Below are positions 1 through 15,200 of a DNA stretch of 64,000 nt, piece after piece. The stretch covers positions 310,001 through 374,000 of the forward strand of contig CM063245.1 of the NCBI GenBank assembly GCA_032158295.1, in the 5' to 3' direction. Positions within the stretch are counted from its first letter, which is position 1, and every line of letters begins with the position of its first letter. Made by a program: the position numbers and the translations under genes. The notes under the pieces were generated by a model. That model saw only the letters and a list, made by a program, of their open reading frames with translations, had not been told where the DNA came from and ran no database searches. This stretch comes from Pycnopodia helianthoides. Taxonomy: Eukaryota; Echinodermata; Asteroidea; Forcipulatida; Asteriidae.

Positions 1-225
1 AATCATTGCCTGTCCATCCAGTCGTACATTGACAAGAATAGGATGTCTGCCCATTCACACATATGGCTCCATTCTGACAAGGACTGGACTCACAAACATC
101 AACCTGAGTGTTGCAGTTCAGTCCTGTCCATCCAGTAACACACTGGCAGAAGTAGCCAAAATTGGTTCCACTTTCCAGGCACATTCCTCCATTCTGGCAT
201 GGTTGACTACCACAGCTTAACACAC
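1..225 (-). CDS. Reeler-EGF exon 18 (cut by window edge): EGF 17 and most of EGF 18
   Basis: Acceptor ctactcag, entered in phase 1. Two EGF domains in one exon: [12 protein letters not shown] to GLNC, then [12 protein letters not shown] with [12 protein letters not shown] (beta-hydroxylation motif). The sequence runs out just before the sixth cysteine of the second domain, so the gene continues to the left. Confidence 0.87.
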
Positions 226-3200
226 CTGAGTAGAGTGTAATTGTTAAACATCATGAATGTAAACAAGTATTGTAAAAAGTGCAAAATAATCTGCATTGTA
301 GATGTTCCCAGAACCTTCGTCTCCCAAAATGACATCAAAGAAAATGTAAACCGGTACATGTATAAGATTTGTTTTTGTGTATAACCTGTGCACTAGATAA
401 GACCAGTGTTCTTCCTTTTAACAGTGGTCCACTGGCCAAATGCCAATTGTAATTTCTAAGTACTAGTTTAAACTCTGTCTAGTGGTCCTGCCTTGATTGC
501 TTCCAACAGCTTTGGGTAAACCACTGCCTGCTCGAAATGTTCATGGTTTTAAACTCAAGTGTACAAATGACAGTGTTTAAAAAATAAAAACTCAAAATAA
601 GGAGTAGTGAGAAAGTTGGTGGACCAGTAAAATGATAAGCTAATTGGTTCTACAGGCTAGTCGCTGTTATAGTTAAGGACAAACCCTGAAGACTGTATGA
701 AAAATGCATGTGTGGTTTAGTACATCAACTCATATAACTCAAATGGTTTATTTTGATAAGGTGTAAAGTCCTCCCCCCTGACCCAAATGAAATAGTCCAG
801 TTACACCACTGCGCAACCCTATTTCATTCTTACGTGTATCACAATCTGTTCCAGTCCATCCAGCTTGGCATTGACAAGTATAGCCATTAGTTCCCTCAAT
901 GCACTGTCCTCCATTCAGACATGGCTGACTGGTACAAGTTAAAGGACCTACAAGAAAAACAAACAAACCAACCATGTCATACACACCACCTTCAGTCTTG
1001 ATAACTTCATATTAATAACTGACAATTTGAGTATCTTTAAAGTAATTTGTAACGCAAAGATTTAGAGGTTATTAAATATGCTTTTAGTTTTTCTGGTTAA
1101 CGGAGATCCTGCGCTTGAGTGCATAGTAGAGTCTGGATACTGAAATAGTAATGCACATGAAGCAAAGTCAAAACTTATTTTTATTTAAGTAGACTATAGT
1201 ATGTTACAAGTGCTAACCTCAATGGATGTGTGAGAAGGAAGTCTTGGATGGGGCCCACAAAGGCACAAGGAAAGTCAAAGGAGTAGTCAAAGCTTAAGGA
1301 GTAAATGCTGGAGATATGTTTTAGAGGATTTTGAAGGTTGGGGAAGTCTTCATTTAGAAATGATGTCACTTAGAAATAAAATTAGATTGGCGACATCGTT
1401 TTTATAGAGCAAGGTTGGATGACATAATGGTGAACAGGGCAGAATCTGGTCAGTGCCTGGTGACCTTGCGGTCATAGCCTTAAGAATAAGTGTGCTGTGT
1501 TCACTGAGTTAGTGGGAGTGCAGACCTGGAATTTCATCTGTGAGAGGGCAAGGCCGTTTTCATTTTGCAAAGAGCTCTTCCATTGGAAAATCTTAAAGTC
1601 TATGGAAATTTTCTAAAGGGGCACCAAGGCCAAGACCAGGGGTAACAGAGGCCATGGCATCCATTGCCTCCATCTAATTCCAGGCCTGGAAGTGAGTTTT
1701 GAATTGACAGAGAATATGGGCCACCTCTTGACATACTCATTGGCGGGAGACTGAAATTGTCCTCACAATATAAACCAAAACATAAAACCGGAACGAACTG
1801 TTGTAGACAAAACTTACGTAAATCACAGCGAATGCCAGTCCAACCTGATGGGCATTCACATAGGTAACCTCCATTGTTAAAGTTTTCAAAGCATGTTCCA
1901 TTATTCAGACAGGGTTGGCTTACACAGGTACGGATTTCTGTAAGATGAAGTATAAAACACAATATGCATCTAATACATCGTCTTGGGGGGGGGGGGTCGT
2001 GGCCATAAGACTCTGGTGTTTCTGATCCGCAGAGTGTGGGTTCAATTCCTTGTCTTGATACTTGTATCTTTCAGAAAACACTTTATCATAATTGCTTTGG
2101 TATTAGCTGTACTTTATGTCCCTTTTTTTGTGTAATGCACAGAGAAAACCCAGTACACTTAGCATTAAGAGAAGGGACACCCTGTGTATTTTGCACTGTG
2201 CCAGTGAAATGTACTTTAATGTATTAAGTGGCAAATCAGGATTTGGAAACTCATGAAAACACAAAATTACAAATCTAATCACTGGTCATGCTTCTTAAAC
2301 CGTTATGTAATACATGTAGGACTTTGCAAAAATTGGGCTAGAAAGCTCAGTTGGTAGAGCACCAGTTAGTAAACACTAAGGTCGCAGGTTCAAATCCCAT
2401 TCATTGTGTGTCGTGGTCGAGCGGTTAAGAGCACTCGACTCAAGCTCTGGTGTTTCTGATCAGCAGAGTGTAGGTTTGAATCCCGGTTGTGGCAGTTGTG
2501 TCCTTGAGCAAGATATTTTACCATAGTTGCATTGTCCTTTGGATGGGACATTGAGCTGTAGCTCCCATGTACTAGCATTGGTAGTGCACATAAACGAACC
2601 CAGAACGCTTATTGTGGAAGAGTAGTGGTAAATCCCTGTGTTCACATAGCAAGCACCCTTGTTTACAGGTTTCCTCAGGCTTGGGAGCTACAGTGATTCA
2701 GTTCACTTTTGAGGCATCCTTGGTTTCATACCAGAAATATATAATAATAATAATAAAAATAATAAAAGCCAATTTTTGGTGTGTTCTACACCAACATTGA
2801 CATCTACATGAGTACTTCTTTCACGTTGAGCAAAATCAATACAGAAGCTCAAATAAAAAACATGTATATTATACCTTTGAATAAAACATCAAACCCTTTA
2901 CGTCAAGTCTCACTAAAAGCCAACTCACCAATGTCACAGTTAAGTCCTCCCCATCCTGGTTGACATTCACATAAATATGCTCCAGTAGCATTACTGAACC
3001 CTTCAAAACAAGTTCCTCCATTTTGACATGGCTGACTAGAGCACGGGAAGGCCACTATAGAACATGAATATGAATATTTTTATTAAGCTGCTCATTGCCA
3101 AATTGTTGTCACACAACTGTTGGTGACCAAAATATTTGACAACCCAATCGTGGAGTACATTTTTTTACACAACAACACTCATGTGTCCATATAGTAGGTC

Positions 3201-6200
3201 ATTGTAACAAATTTCATTATAAACCTGAAGACATCATTTTACAGCAAAGAGTGTAATGAAAAACTCCTTTTCTTTAATAGATGTTGCAGTATCTGCTGCT
3301 AAAACATAGCATTGAACTGCCTCTAGCTACTGGCAATCTCAGTGGTCTACATGGTAAGACATCTTCTCTAGAATGGCAAAGGTCGTTGGTTCGAATCCCA
3401 CCAGTAACATGCCTGTAGATTTTGTTCACAGGACTTGCAGCTGGCACACAAACATGTTACTTCTTGTAAGGTTTGTTAGCTTTTTAAACCTCACTCTTCC
3501 CTTGTACATTTTTTTAAAACTCTTATTCGGCTCAATCATTTGGGGCTAACATTTCGAGGGGGTTGATTTTTTATTAGATATGCAAGTTCCCCGCATCTCA
3601 GCAAAGAGATAAGAGGTCATGACTAACAAAGCATGAAATCCAGTATATTTATTTATCAAAATTGAGTATACATGAACACTGCTGAATCACATTTCATGTA
3701 TACCATTCCTGTCACATGTTCAAACCACTTGTTACAGCCACTAGGTTATAGCCTTCTGGAATGATATGCATGGGAGCAGCAATTTACTCTATCTCCTTCT
3801 TTCGATAAATCCCCTCAGTATATAAATTATTCATTATTTCCCCAAGCCATTCAGCTACAGAGAGCCTACCTTTGGAATTAAAATCCACCATTGAAAAACA
3901 AAACTGGCAACATCACAAATTTGTTCGCAAATGTTGACAGTTGTCATCATCAGAAAAAATGCTGCATGTTTACAATAACTGCTGTAGGCTCGTAACTGTT
4001 GTGATCTTGCAAATTATCAGTGCACCTCAGGTAATGTATTTTTGAGAGGGAGTTTAATTTCAAGCAGGTTTCCACATTGATACCATGCAAATTTGTATGA
4101 TTAATGATTGTTGAGTTAAAAGAGATGAGACTGTTGAGTTATTGTAAGTAGAGAGCTCACCTTGATCACAGTTTGTTCCTGTCCATCCAACTTGACAAAC
4201 ACACTGATATTCAAACGAACCACTTCCTTCAAAACACTGGCCTCCATTTTGACACGGATTACTCAAGCAGGCTGTAACAACTGAACACAAAAATAACAAT
4301 AACAAATTTAAATATCATACCACAACCTTCTAGAGTATTCTGGTATACTTTTATTGTGATAGTGTAGATTCTTGTTCTACAATGGAATGCTTGTGTTCAG
4401 AGGCCATTTTAACATCTTCTATTACTATACGAACCTCATACATATTCATGATCAAGAGCCAAATTCTCACTGGTCCATTCACCATCACACGCCAGAAAAT
4501 GTTTTTGCTGTTTACTAAGCACACGCGCCAGTATTCGCGCACAGGGTAAATACGCATGCATAGTAGACTGTCACATAGGCAACAGTCATTCCCCAACAGT
4601 CATGCTCAGTCACCTATGGTAAGGAAGTGAATGTGTACCTACCGTTTTCACAGTCTGTGCCCATAAATCCTGCAGTGCAGTTACATGTATATGAAGTCTG
4701 CATATTAGTGCAAACTGCTCCATTCTGACATGGGTCAGGACTGCATAGATCTTCAGGAATGAGACATGTTGGTCCTTTCCAACCATCAGGACATGTGCAG
4801 GTAAAGGTGTTCCCAGATGGTGAACAGATTCCCCCATTACAAGGGTTGTCATCACAGGACTGAACCTCTGTTAAATAAAAACTCTTCTTGAAGTATTATC
4901 CTAGTATAGAACATGATTCACATGTTTATGCACACTTTATAAATTTGGTACTACATTTTATACACATTTTTATTTGTAAAAAGTAATAAACAACAAGGGA
5001 AACTTGCTTGGTATAAAATAAATATTGGGCTGAACAAAGAAATATTGACTAGAGCAGGATTTGAACCTGCAACCTCCGGGTTTACATGCCGGTGCTCTAC
5101 CAGTCAGTTTCCCTTTTGATTTATTACTTGATATTGAGCCGCACCGCTATTGTCATCTAAAGACTTCATAAAGTTTACAGAAAAACCTGTGTGAAATTAT
5201 AGACTAAATTCCAGCCAGTAAAGTTAATAAAACCTTAAAAGACAAACAAACAAAATTAACTGAATAGACAAGAAAATGCACTCTGGGAAAAATGAGATTT
5301 AGATTTACACAAGATTTGATTTGCTATTATTTTTCTGAATCAAATCACAATTAAGTTATTTGCGTTGGAGCAACTTTTTTATTTTGTGTGTTTTTTAATC
5401 AACGCCTAAACTAATTCTGCTCTTGTTTCGGTTGGAGTCAAAGTTTTAGTAAAGCATCAGGGATAAAGAATTTGTTGTTTGTTTTTACCTGTACACCGAT
5501 GTGTGTTAAGCACTTGGTACTTTCCCAGAGTCCGGTGAACAAAAAATTCCTGAGGATATTTTTTAACAGGACTCAGGAATGTACTGAGTATACAGTCCTT
5601 ACTTACTAACATGGGTGTATTTCGTTCATGTGGTGACATTTCTTACCAACTTCACAATTCCTGCCGGAGAATCCCGACGTACACTGACAGTTGTAGATTG
5701 TTTGTAAATTGGCACATGTCGCGCCGTTCAGACAAGGATCAGAGGCACAAGTATCTATTGGCTCATCACAAAATAGTCCGTCCCATCCAAGTGTACAGGA
5801 GCAGAAATATCCAATGGGGGAGTCTAAAGCCTGGAAGCATGAAGCACCGTTCCGACATGGGCTTTGAGAACAAGCAGTGATTGCTGAAACAATGAATTCA
5901 TTAATGAAACACTGATTATGAATTCATGTCAAATGATACTTGTCAAACTGACTGCATGTTGCCTAAGATGATACAGTCACACGGGAAAGCTGACAACCAA
6001 AACGGTGCAAGTAAGATCTATTGTGTAATGTCAGCTAAATTGGGTCAATACTCACAATCTACACTCAAATTAATTTGACTAATAAGTAATTATTGATGTT
6101 TGTATTGTCAAAGACTATAGTATCCTCACTTAGTGTATTCCAACATATGCACAAAATAACAACCCTGTGAAAATTTGGGCTCAGGTGGTCATCGAAGTTG

Positions 6201-9200
6201 CAGGTAAGAATGAGAGAAAAAACACCACTATTCGCTACTTGCACGAATCGGCCATCTGGGTGTAGAGCCTCGACTTCATGCTTCATTTGTATTGTATTTA
6301 TGTATCCTTTCTGATGAAAGTGTCATTACATTACACAACGATACAGAGATATATAATGCTTGTATGTGTGCGCAATCAGCTCAAGTGTCTCCCACACGTG
6401 GCACATTGACTTGACCACTGCCAACACCGACAGACGTTAGATTGGTAGTTTATAAGACCGACAGACATTAGATTGGTAGTTTATAAGACCGATGCTGTGT
6501 GTTGCATAATAGTTTTGAGCGTTCTTAAGTTTTCCGAAGCCAACTGGTTAAAAACTTGACATTCATGTATCCAGCATAGAACAGAGGCTAAAAAGAAAGA
6601 TTGCAAAAGCCACCAAATGAAAAAACTGACTAGACCAATAAGGTTAGTTTGTCACTACAGGCATGTGTAAACTTAGCAAAGGTTGAAACACATATGGTAC
6701 AGGATTTGTGCTCAATTTTGGCTTTAAATAATGCAACGTTGTGTTCTTATTCCTTTGCAGAAAACAAATGACAAGTTTGTAATTTTGTTGAGACACTAAA
6801 TTTACAAACTATGCGTCTCTACAAACTGATCAAGGGACGAGACTTATTAGGGGGTACAGAAGCAGTTACATTTAACTCCTTGCCCCTGGCCATTGCCTTG
6901 GTGCCCCTTGAAATGTTCCTGTAGAATTTTACACTAATAGCCATTATCTGAGTGGTGAGGTTGGAAACACAAATAGCCACCATACCTTTGTGATTTGACA
7001 TAAAATGGCAAGGCATGGTAGCTGCCTGGTTTTATCTGTACATGTCATTTGTATAAATTTGGTCAAATCCTGCGCCCTATGCGCATAAAGGAGTCATTAT
7101 CCATTCATTCCACATGTTTTTCCACCAAACCTTCGCCAACGAGAACATTATTTGGTATGATGAATCATTAGATAACAAATGTTTAACACACCATTTCATT
7201 AGGCAAATTCTTTGTGTCTGATACTTTAGTTTGGGTTTTATTTTATGCCGTTCCAAAGAGCTTTATAATCATGTAGGCATTGGAGATTATGACCATATAC
7301 ATTTCTGAGGTCATGCTTATATAAGTTTGTTATTAATAGTGAACATTGACGCTCATAGTGCATGACCATTATTACCCATGGTCACTGGGCCATTTATTTT
7401 ATTCCTTAAACCATCTCAGCTCCCTGGGGAGTATACAGCCTGTGCTGCCAAGTATGTAGCGCACCAAGCTAAACTCAATCACAAGAACAATCTCTATATC
7501 CTTACAGGTACCCATTTACTACTGGGTGAAGAGATAGTGTCTTGATCAAGAACACAAGTGTCATGACTGGATTCGAACCCAACCCCACAAGACTTAGCCA
7601 CCAGAACTTTTGGTTTAGTGATCAATTGGACTGCTCAGCCACAACATGTCATTGACCTGTATCTAAAAAAATAAGTAGGTTGTGGGGTTCTCATATCATC
7701 ATACTAAATTGATTTTCAATCTACGAGGGTTTGGTGACAATTATATGGAATCAACGAGGAATAACCCAGAGATAGTAAAGCTACCAGTTTGACAGTGTGT
7801 GTCTTCATATCCAGCTGTACACACACACACATAAGATGACACTTCACTAGACTCATAGCATGTACCACCATTCAAGCAAGGCTCCACTAAACATGATGTC
7901 AATTCTGCAGTAAATATAAACAAGTCAAATAATGCACAAATAGCAGTAAGCAAGAAGAACTCAAATCAAGTATTAATGCAAAGCATAATGCATCACATAA
8001 AAAATGGAGTAAGCATAGTAGCCATTGGTTATGCAAAAATGTACCAAAGCAGTAAAATGATAAGTGAAGTTCCTCAAATATCACCGTGAAAGTAAATATA
8101 TTATACAAATATTCTATGCATAAGAGTACAATATAGCAGAAAATAGACTTCCATTTCTAGACTTCCATTTCACGAGGCTAAGCCAAGTGAAATGGAACAG
8201 TCCAGATAGCTCATAGCAAAATAAAGTATGACAAGTGACCCATGTTCCACCAATCTACAAGTGCAGTAATATAAAAATAAATATAATAAACAGGCAAGAG
8301 CCCTTTTACCCTGGGTTTCAAAGCACTTAGAGACAAAAAAGCAAGCAGGGGTTTAGCGATGCAGCTTTGATAGGAGGGTGTATGGAATTTGCCGACTGAC
8401 AATTCCCTTAAGGGGAAGGCGGGGGGGGGGGGGGGGTGTTATGGAGGCAAGGTTGCCGACTTGCTGCTTACCAATATGTCAAAGCAATAACCTTAGTGTG
8501 CTTAAAGGAAATTAAGTGGTCACTAGCCGTGGTAACGACAAAAGAAAGGTTAAGGTAAAATAAATACTTGTGGTCAACAAAATGACTGTTGTTAGGACTT
8601 TTACACAATGAACCATACAAGAACGAAGAATCAGACTTAAGAGCCAATAACTGGTGTGCTTTGTTTAGATGCATAAAAAGTAGTGCAATATATTTGCAGG
8701 CGACACGTTTCTGCCATTCAACAACCTCTATGAAAAAAGGTTATGTGTACGTGGACAAAAAGCAACTCATTCTAGCATGAAACCGACAATGAAGTCATCT
8801 TTATTGTTAAAATAAACACCAGTCAATAATGTGCAATGGGCATAACTATCGAAAGTGCAATAAAAAATGACCTCCTTTAATACATAAAGGCTGTGGGAAA
8901 AATAGCTTCAAGGATCAGTGACTCAGTCTGCACTCAAGTGGAACATAATTGTACACATTCCAATCCTGCACAAAACTATATAGTTGATTATCTGGCATTC
9001 CAGTACTTCAAAAAGAACAACCAATATTATCAAGTGACTTACGGAGCTGGCAGAAAATCCCAGTGAAGGCGTTTGTGCATTGACAAATGAAAGAGTCCGG
9101 CATGTTGCCACGGACACATGTCCCACCATTCATGCATGGACTTTGGTCACAAGTCAAAGCTGGTAATGATAAAATGGAATGGAAATGTGAAAAATGGAAA

Positions 9201-12200
9201 GACATTAAGAACTAAAAACTAATTTCCACTCAATCAGTGTGCTTTAACTTTACGGTACCAGGATTACACAATAAGGATGAAGTGGTACAGGTCTGCTGAA
9301 TTAAAGCAAGGTTGTGGAGTGGAGACCTACAATACAGGCATTATTCTCAGATTACCCCAATAAGATTAACAAAACAATTTAATGACATTTGGCACAGCTC
9401 AAACTGTTTTCATGACCAAAAGCCAATGGTCAATTACCAGGTCAGCAAAATCAGATGGTACCTGAAAGAGAACAAATCAAGAGACAGCTTGCCCAAAAAC
9501 ATTTTACTGAGCCCATATTCCTTGGCAGCTAGCTATAATAGAGTGCAGATTGTCCAGCCTCTAAACAACCCTACTACAAGATAGCAGTGTGTTTAACAAT
9601 TCACAAAATGACATAAACCTACAAGGCTTAAAGGAACATTACAGAATTGGTAAGAAAAAAACTTGTAAAATATACTTTTTGATCACAGATTTACATAAAA
9701 CTTACACGGTCTAATGATGATGATAGTAGAAAACATCCCTTGAAATATTTCTGTCTGAAATGCCATATTTGTTGAATCTATATGATTTCATGCAAATGTG
9801 TAATCGGTTTTTCACTATTTTCTCGTGACCCAGATGGCCGATCGATCCCAAACTTCTACAGGTTTGTCAGTTTATGTATATGGTGGATTACATAAAGTGC
9901 TTACACTGCCAGCAACTGTTTTGTTAGCAAAAACCAATTCTGTAATGTTCCTTTAAATTATTGACATAGATTTTTTTTTTAAATTAAAAAAAAAAAAAAA
10001 GGGGGGGCAGCTTGCCAAGTGTACAACAATAAAGCAGCACTGTTTCTAAACATTAATATAATTACACAAACGAACTAATGCATTATATTGTTAACTCACC
10101 AATTAAGCACCGAGCGCCAGTGAATGTCGGCGGGCACTGGCACGCAAATGATTCTGGAGAGTTACCAGGGAAACAGACTCCACCATTGAAGCATGGGTTT
10201 CCATCACACCCAACACCAGATACTACAATGGAAAAATAATCTCAATTAAACCAAGACTGTAGAAGTCCTATTAATTTTGATGATGATTATAATAATGATA
10301 GTCAAATTAATTTGGGATGCTAATCATTCCTTACTATCAGCTGAAAAGCTGAATTGCGAAAAGCTGAATTGCGAAGGACGTGGCTACATGTTTGAGAAGC
10401 AGGCATGCAATGGCGCCTTTGAGAACCAGCCACATCAGCCCATTATTGACCACGAAACACAGCCAGAGATCAAAAGTGTATGGTTTCTCGTTTTGTTTAT
10501 AGAAACTGGTAAATGAATACATTAAATCTAAAAATGATCATTGTTGCATTCTTTTCATGAAATCACATATCACAGTTGTATGATACTTTTTTCACATGTT
10601 CCGGGGCATGGTTTGTTTACAAAATGTACTTCCGGGCTTCCACGGTTTGTGGGTACTCGACCGGTATTCACCTCAGGTACCCGGGTCTAAAACTACCCAT
10701 GGATGAACAGCCATTCTTTATTCCCAACAATGGTACTCAAATGTCCCATTACACGAAGCCGTGCGTGTAGGGTATTCTACAACACCACACATAGCACCAG
10801 TCAGTCAGGTACCCCGGTATGAATCACAGGCTTAGAATAAAGACAATACAGTAACTGTACTCACAGCTTTTACAGTTGACACCAGTGAAACCAGTAGGAC
10901 ATTGGCATATGTATGAACTTAAAATGTTGCTCTGAAAACAAAGACCTCTATTCTCGCAAGGTTCAACACTGCATCCAAGGGCTATCAATAAAAAACATAT
11001 AAGAAAATAGAGTTAGCTCTTGCAAACTGCTTACCAACTGAAAGGACCTGTGGTATAAACATTATATAAATGCCAAAAAATAGTTAAATGCGTATGACGA
11101 GATATCTCGTCATCACAAACTTACCCTTATATTGCGTATGACGAGATATCTCGTCACCAAGTTTGCGGTTTAAATGAGGTCAAAGACATGCTCTGTGACC
11201 CCGGGTAATCCCCTCTTACGTGTCTTGTATGACGAGATATCTCGTCATCACAAAGTTACAGTCAGGCAGTGTGTGGCGCCACCAATCGGCGAGTTTTCTT
11301 ACTAAATATGGCGACTTCACAAAAGCAACGGCGCTTGTCATGTGTGCAAGCTTTGGATTCAGATCTTGAATTGTCAGACTCTCTCATGTCTGTTGATAGT
11401 GATGATGATTCACAAATTGAAGAGCCATGTTTACAAGGTGCTGAATACATTGATGATACAGCAGCCTCAGATATAAGTGGGGATATTCGGAGCAATTCAG
11501 GGTCTGATCATAGCTTTCCATTTATCCTTTTTTTGCATTGTTTTCCTTAAATTAATTCCGCATTGGGGGTTTAGCTAACAATAAATAATTACGCAGTTAA
11601 GTGGTTAATGGCCTGAGGTTTGGACCCTATCAGAGTCTTTCTCGAAGGCTAAATGACAGTCCTGGAATTACATCTTTGAGAGGGCAAGGCCACAAAGTTT
11701 CATTTTGCAAAGGGAAACTTTGGAAGGGCACCAAGGCCAAGACCAGGGGCAACAGAGGACATGTCCTCCCGAGGCCTCCATGTAATTCCAGGTGTTCAGG
11801 GGGCTATTTTCACAATATCTATTATCACCCTGAATATTTATATTTAGGGTAAAATCAGAAATGAAACAAATATTGCTCTTTAAATTCCTATCAATTCATA
11901 GCAAACTAATACCAAAGAGCTCTATCATATAACAGCCAAGTTCTAGATTTTACTTTCCTAGGTATGATCTGGATCAGGCATTTGGCCTTCGGGAAAAAAG
12001 CAGGAAAATTGTGTTGAGTACAAGGGCTAACCTATATGGTTTTGATATAATTTTGTAAGTTTTTCCACCATAATTTTGCAGATTTATTTACTGGAATAAA
12101 ACTGGAAATCTTGCTACGGTTATGTGTTTTGCTCAAGGACACACATGATTTTACCTGAACCCACCCTCTGAATACTCAACATCAGAGCTCCAGTCCAGAG

Positions 12201-15200
12201 CACTAGACAGCTTGTCCTTGAGACTCCACTAACCATGAGTCGGAAAGCTTTCTTCTAAATCTTAAATCCAATCTTATTTTAGTACCTCTATATTCACAGT
12301 TGGTTCCTGTGAATTCCATTGTACAGACACACTTGTATGATGATGTTGTATTATCAAGACTGCATTCTCCTCCATTTAAACATGGGTTCATAGCACATGA
12401 GCCATCCACTATTACTGTAGGGGATAAAATAATCAAAATCCATTACAAAAGAAAATCAAGGTTTTACATGTGTACGCTCTCAACACACAATTGGGTGTGA
12501 GGGTAGGGGTGAGGTGTGAGGGTAGGGTGTTTAAGTGTGACTGAAATATAAGCAGGGAACCAGATAACAAACAGTAAGTATGGCATCATTTTTAGGCTGG
12601 TAACCTTTTACTTGGTAAGAACAATTGTTCTGTGATTCTCTGATATTTGTGCTTTTAAGTATGCAGCTCTATGAAAATGGGTCTAAGCCTGAAGACGTTA
12701 CTAATGGCCTGAGGCCAATTTCATAGTCACTGAAACACAAAAAGTAGCTTAGCACAACAGAATTATGCTCACCAGAATAAGATTACCATCCCAAATAGCA
12801 TCCTACATGTACCATATGTGACTGGTACCCTGCTTATTTTTGCTTAGCAGAAAAACTTAAGCACTAGAGCTAAAGCAGCTCTATGAAATTGGCCCAGACT
12901 TCCATTGTACTATGGTGTTTTTTTTTAGTATAATTGTACACAGCCACAATCAATGGTACACATTTTGTCAGCGACTGTGGTATACAAACACCTTTACATT
13001 CCAGAGAAAACTTACAAAGAAATAAATGCTTTTTCATACTATTCACCAAAACAATTAATAAGTACAAACAGACAAAATTAGTCTGGTTACCTCCATGAAT
13101 GAGCTTGACAGTCATTGCCCTATACAAGTGGGTATTTTTTGCACGCATAGAATCTTCACTGTTTTGAACTAAGCCCCACACACCAACAGCATTGCACACT
13201 TATTAAACAATTAGTATCAGTGGATTAAGACTCAATATGGAAACTCATAAGTCCATTATGAGCTTAATATTGAATTCATGAACTTACAAGTTTCACAATT
13301 GGCTCCAGTGAAGAGTGAAGCACACTGGCAGATGTAAGAACTGTCAACATTAGATGAAAAGCAAAGCCCTCCATTCCTACAAGGTCCGTCAGAGCATGTC
13401 AGGCCTAAATACAATCAGAGATAAATCACACAAATTGAGTTCCATCATGGAGGTACATGTACATGTAGGCATGGAGAACCATCAAAAGAACCCCATCAGG
13501 TTTTCTCTAGGCACCTAGGCACAGATCCAAAGCCAGAGACGTGGCTTCCAAAAGGGCCTAAATGTTATCATTATGTATTTTTGGTAATAATAATAATAAC
13601 AACAACATTTATATAGCGCTTAATACAGGCGTTTCTAAGCGCTGATATATATATTTTTTTTCTGCCAGGTGTGTGTGGAGCTACGTTTCTGAAGTATGAG
13701 ACCTAATCATTTATAGCACCATGTAATGGTTTACAAGGTGCTGTGGCGCAATATGCTGCCAATCAAACCAGGAACACCGGGGCGAACCCCTTCTCTTTTC
13801 GATAAGTGTACTGGGTTCTTTTACGTGCATTACACAACACACGGGGCCTACGGCTTTACGTCCCATCCGAAGGACGCAGCAATAATGGTTAAGTGTCTTG
13901 CTGAAGGACACAATTGTCACGACCGGGACTCGAACCCACACTCTGCTGATCAGAAACACCAGAGCTTGAGTCCGGTGTTCTTATCCGCTCGGCCACGACA
14001 TTCCACAAAGGAGGCCTCATAAGTGAACTTAATCACTGTAGCTTGCAAGCCTTAGAGGAAACCTGTAAACAAGGGTGCTTGCTACATGTATGTGAACCTG
14101 AAACACTGGGGTTAACGCCTACTAGATTCAAAGATATGTGTTCTGGGATCTTTAACATGCACCACCAACTCTGCTATACGCAGCTTGATCCCATGCAAAG
14201 GACAAAGCAATGATAAATTAGCTTGCTCAAGGACACAAGTGCCACAACTGGGACTCAACCTGTTGATAGGAAACACCAGAGCCTGAGCTCGGTGCTTTTA
14301 ACTGCTCGGCCACGACACATATATGTGGTGTTACTTTGTTAGAGTAAGGAAGGATCCCAGTAAATAATTGTTAGGAGTTAGGAACAAGTACAGTACGCTA
14401 CACAATAGGGTCATTCCGGGTCAATTCAACACGCTTTTGGACCTGACCGTCACGGATTAAAATGAAATTTTGTGTGCTGATTGGACTCAATGAGAAACCC
14501 CCAGAACAGAAATTTTTTGTCGTTCGGTTGATTAATTTTTTGAGATATGGGTTAACAAACTTTTGACTAATTAGCATGACCTGCTATGTTTGGACATTCA
14601 TATCTCCAAAAGTAAAGCACCTACAGAGATAAAATTTACATCATTTTAAAGCTCTGGAAATGGCCCGCATTTGATAACATAAAATCAAAATTATACCGCA
14701 TACCACAACAAAGTTACGCAAGAAATATAACCTTTGACCTTGATTTGCGAAATAGCGTATTTTTCAAAATGCGTAATTTTTTTTCCTATTTTTAGCTTAA
14801 GATGTAAGCAACATTTAAAAAAAAAAATTTGCTGCTGAACTCTACACCATCAATGCATACTTTGGAATTCACGATCATTACATGGAGCTGGTCTCTCTTC
14901 TGATGGGGTCAAATTATTAAAAGAAATCTACTTCAGACAAGGGCCCAATTTCATAAAGCTGCTAAGCACAACAATTTGCTTAGCATGACATTTCTTCATT
15001 GATAAAAACAGGGTTACCAACCAAATTTCCATGTGTTGCATATTGCTTGTTACTGGTATTCAGCTGTTGTTTGCTCATCCTGAAAATCATGTGGAAATTT
15101 GGTTGGTAATCCTGTTTTTATCAATGAAGAAATTTCATGCTAAGCAAAGTGTTGTGCTTAGCAGCTCTATGAAATTGGGCCCAGACCTTGTGTTAACCTT

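Noticed and set aside
2334..2402. tRNA gene
   Set aside because: A and B boxes are good, but the anticodon stem does not pair and a SINE unit follows. The same applies to 3350-3412, 4981-5129 and 56476-56552.
12870..13199. 109-residue minus-strand frame between EGF exons
   Set aside because: No EGF cysteines and no splice borders in the right phase; overlaps the end of a foldback MITE.
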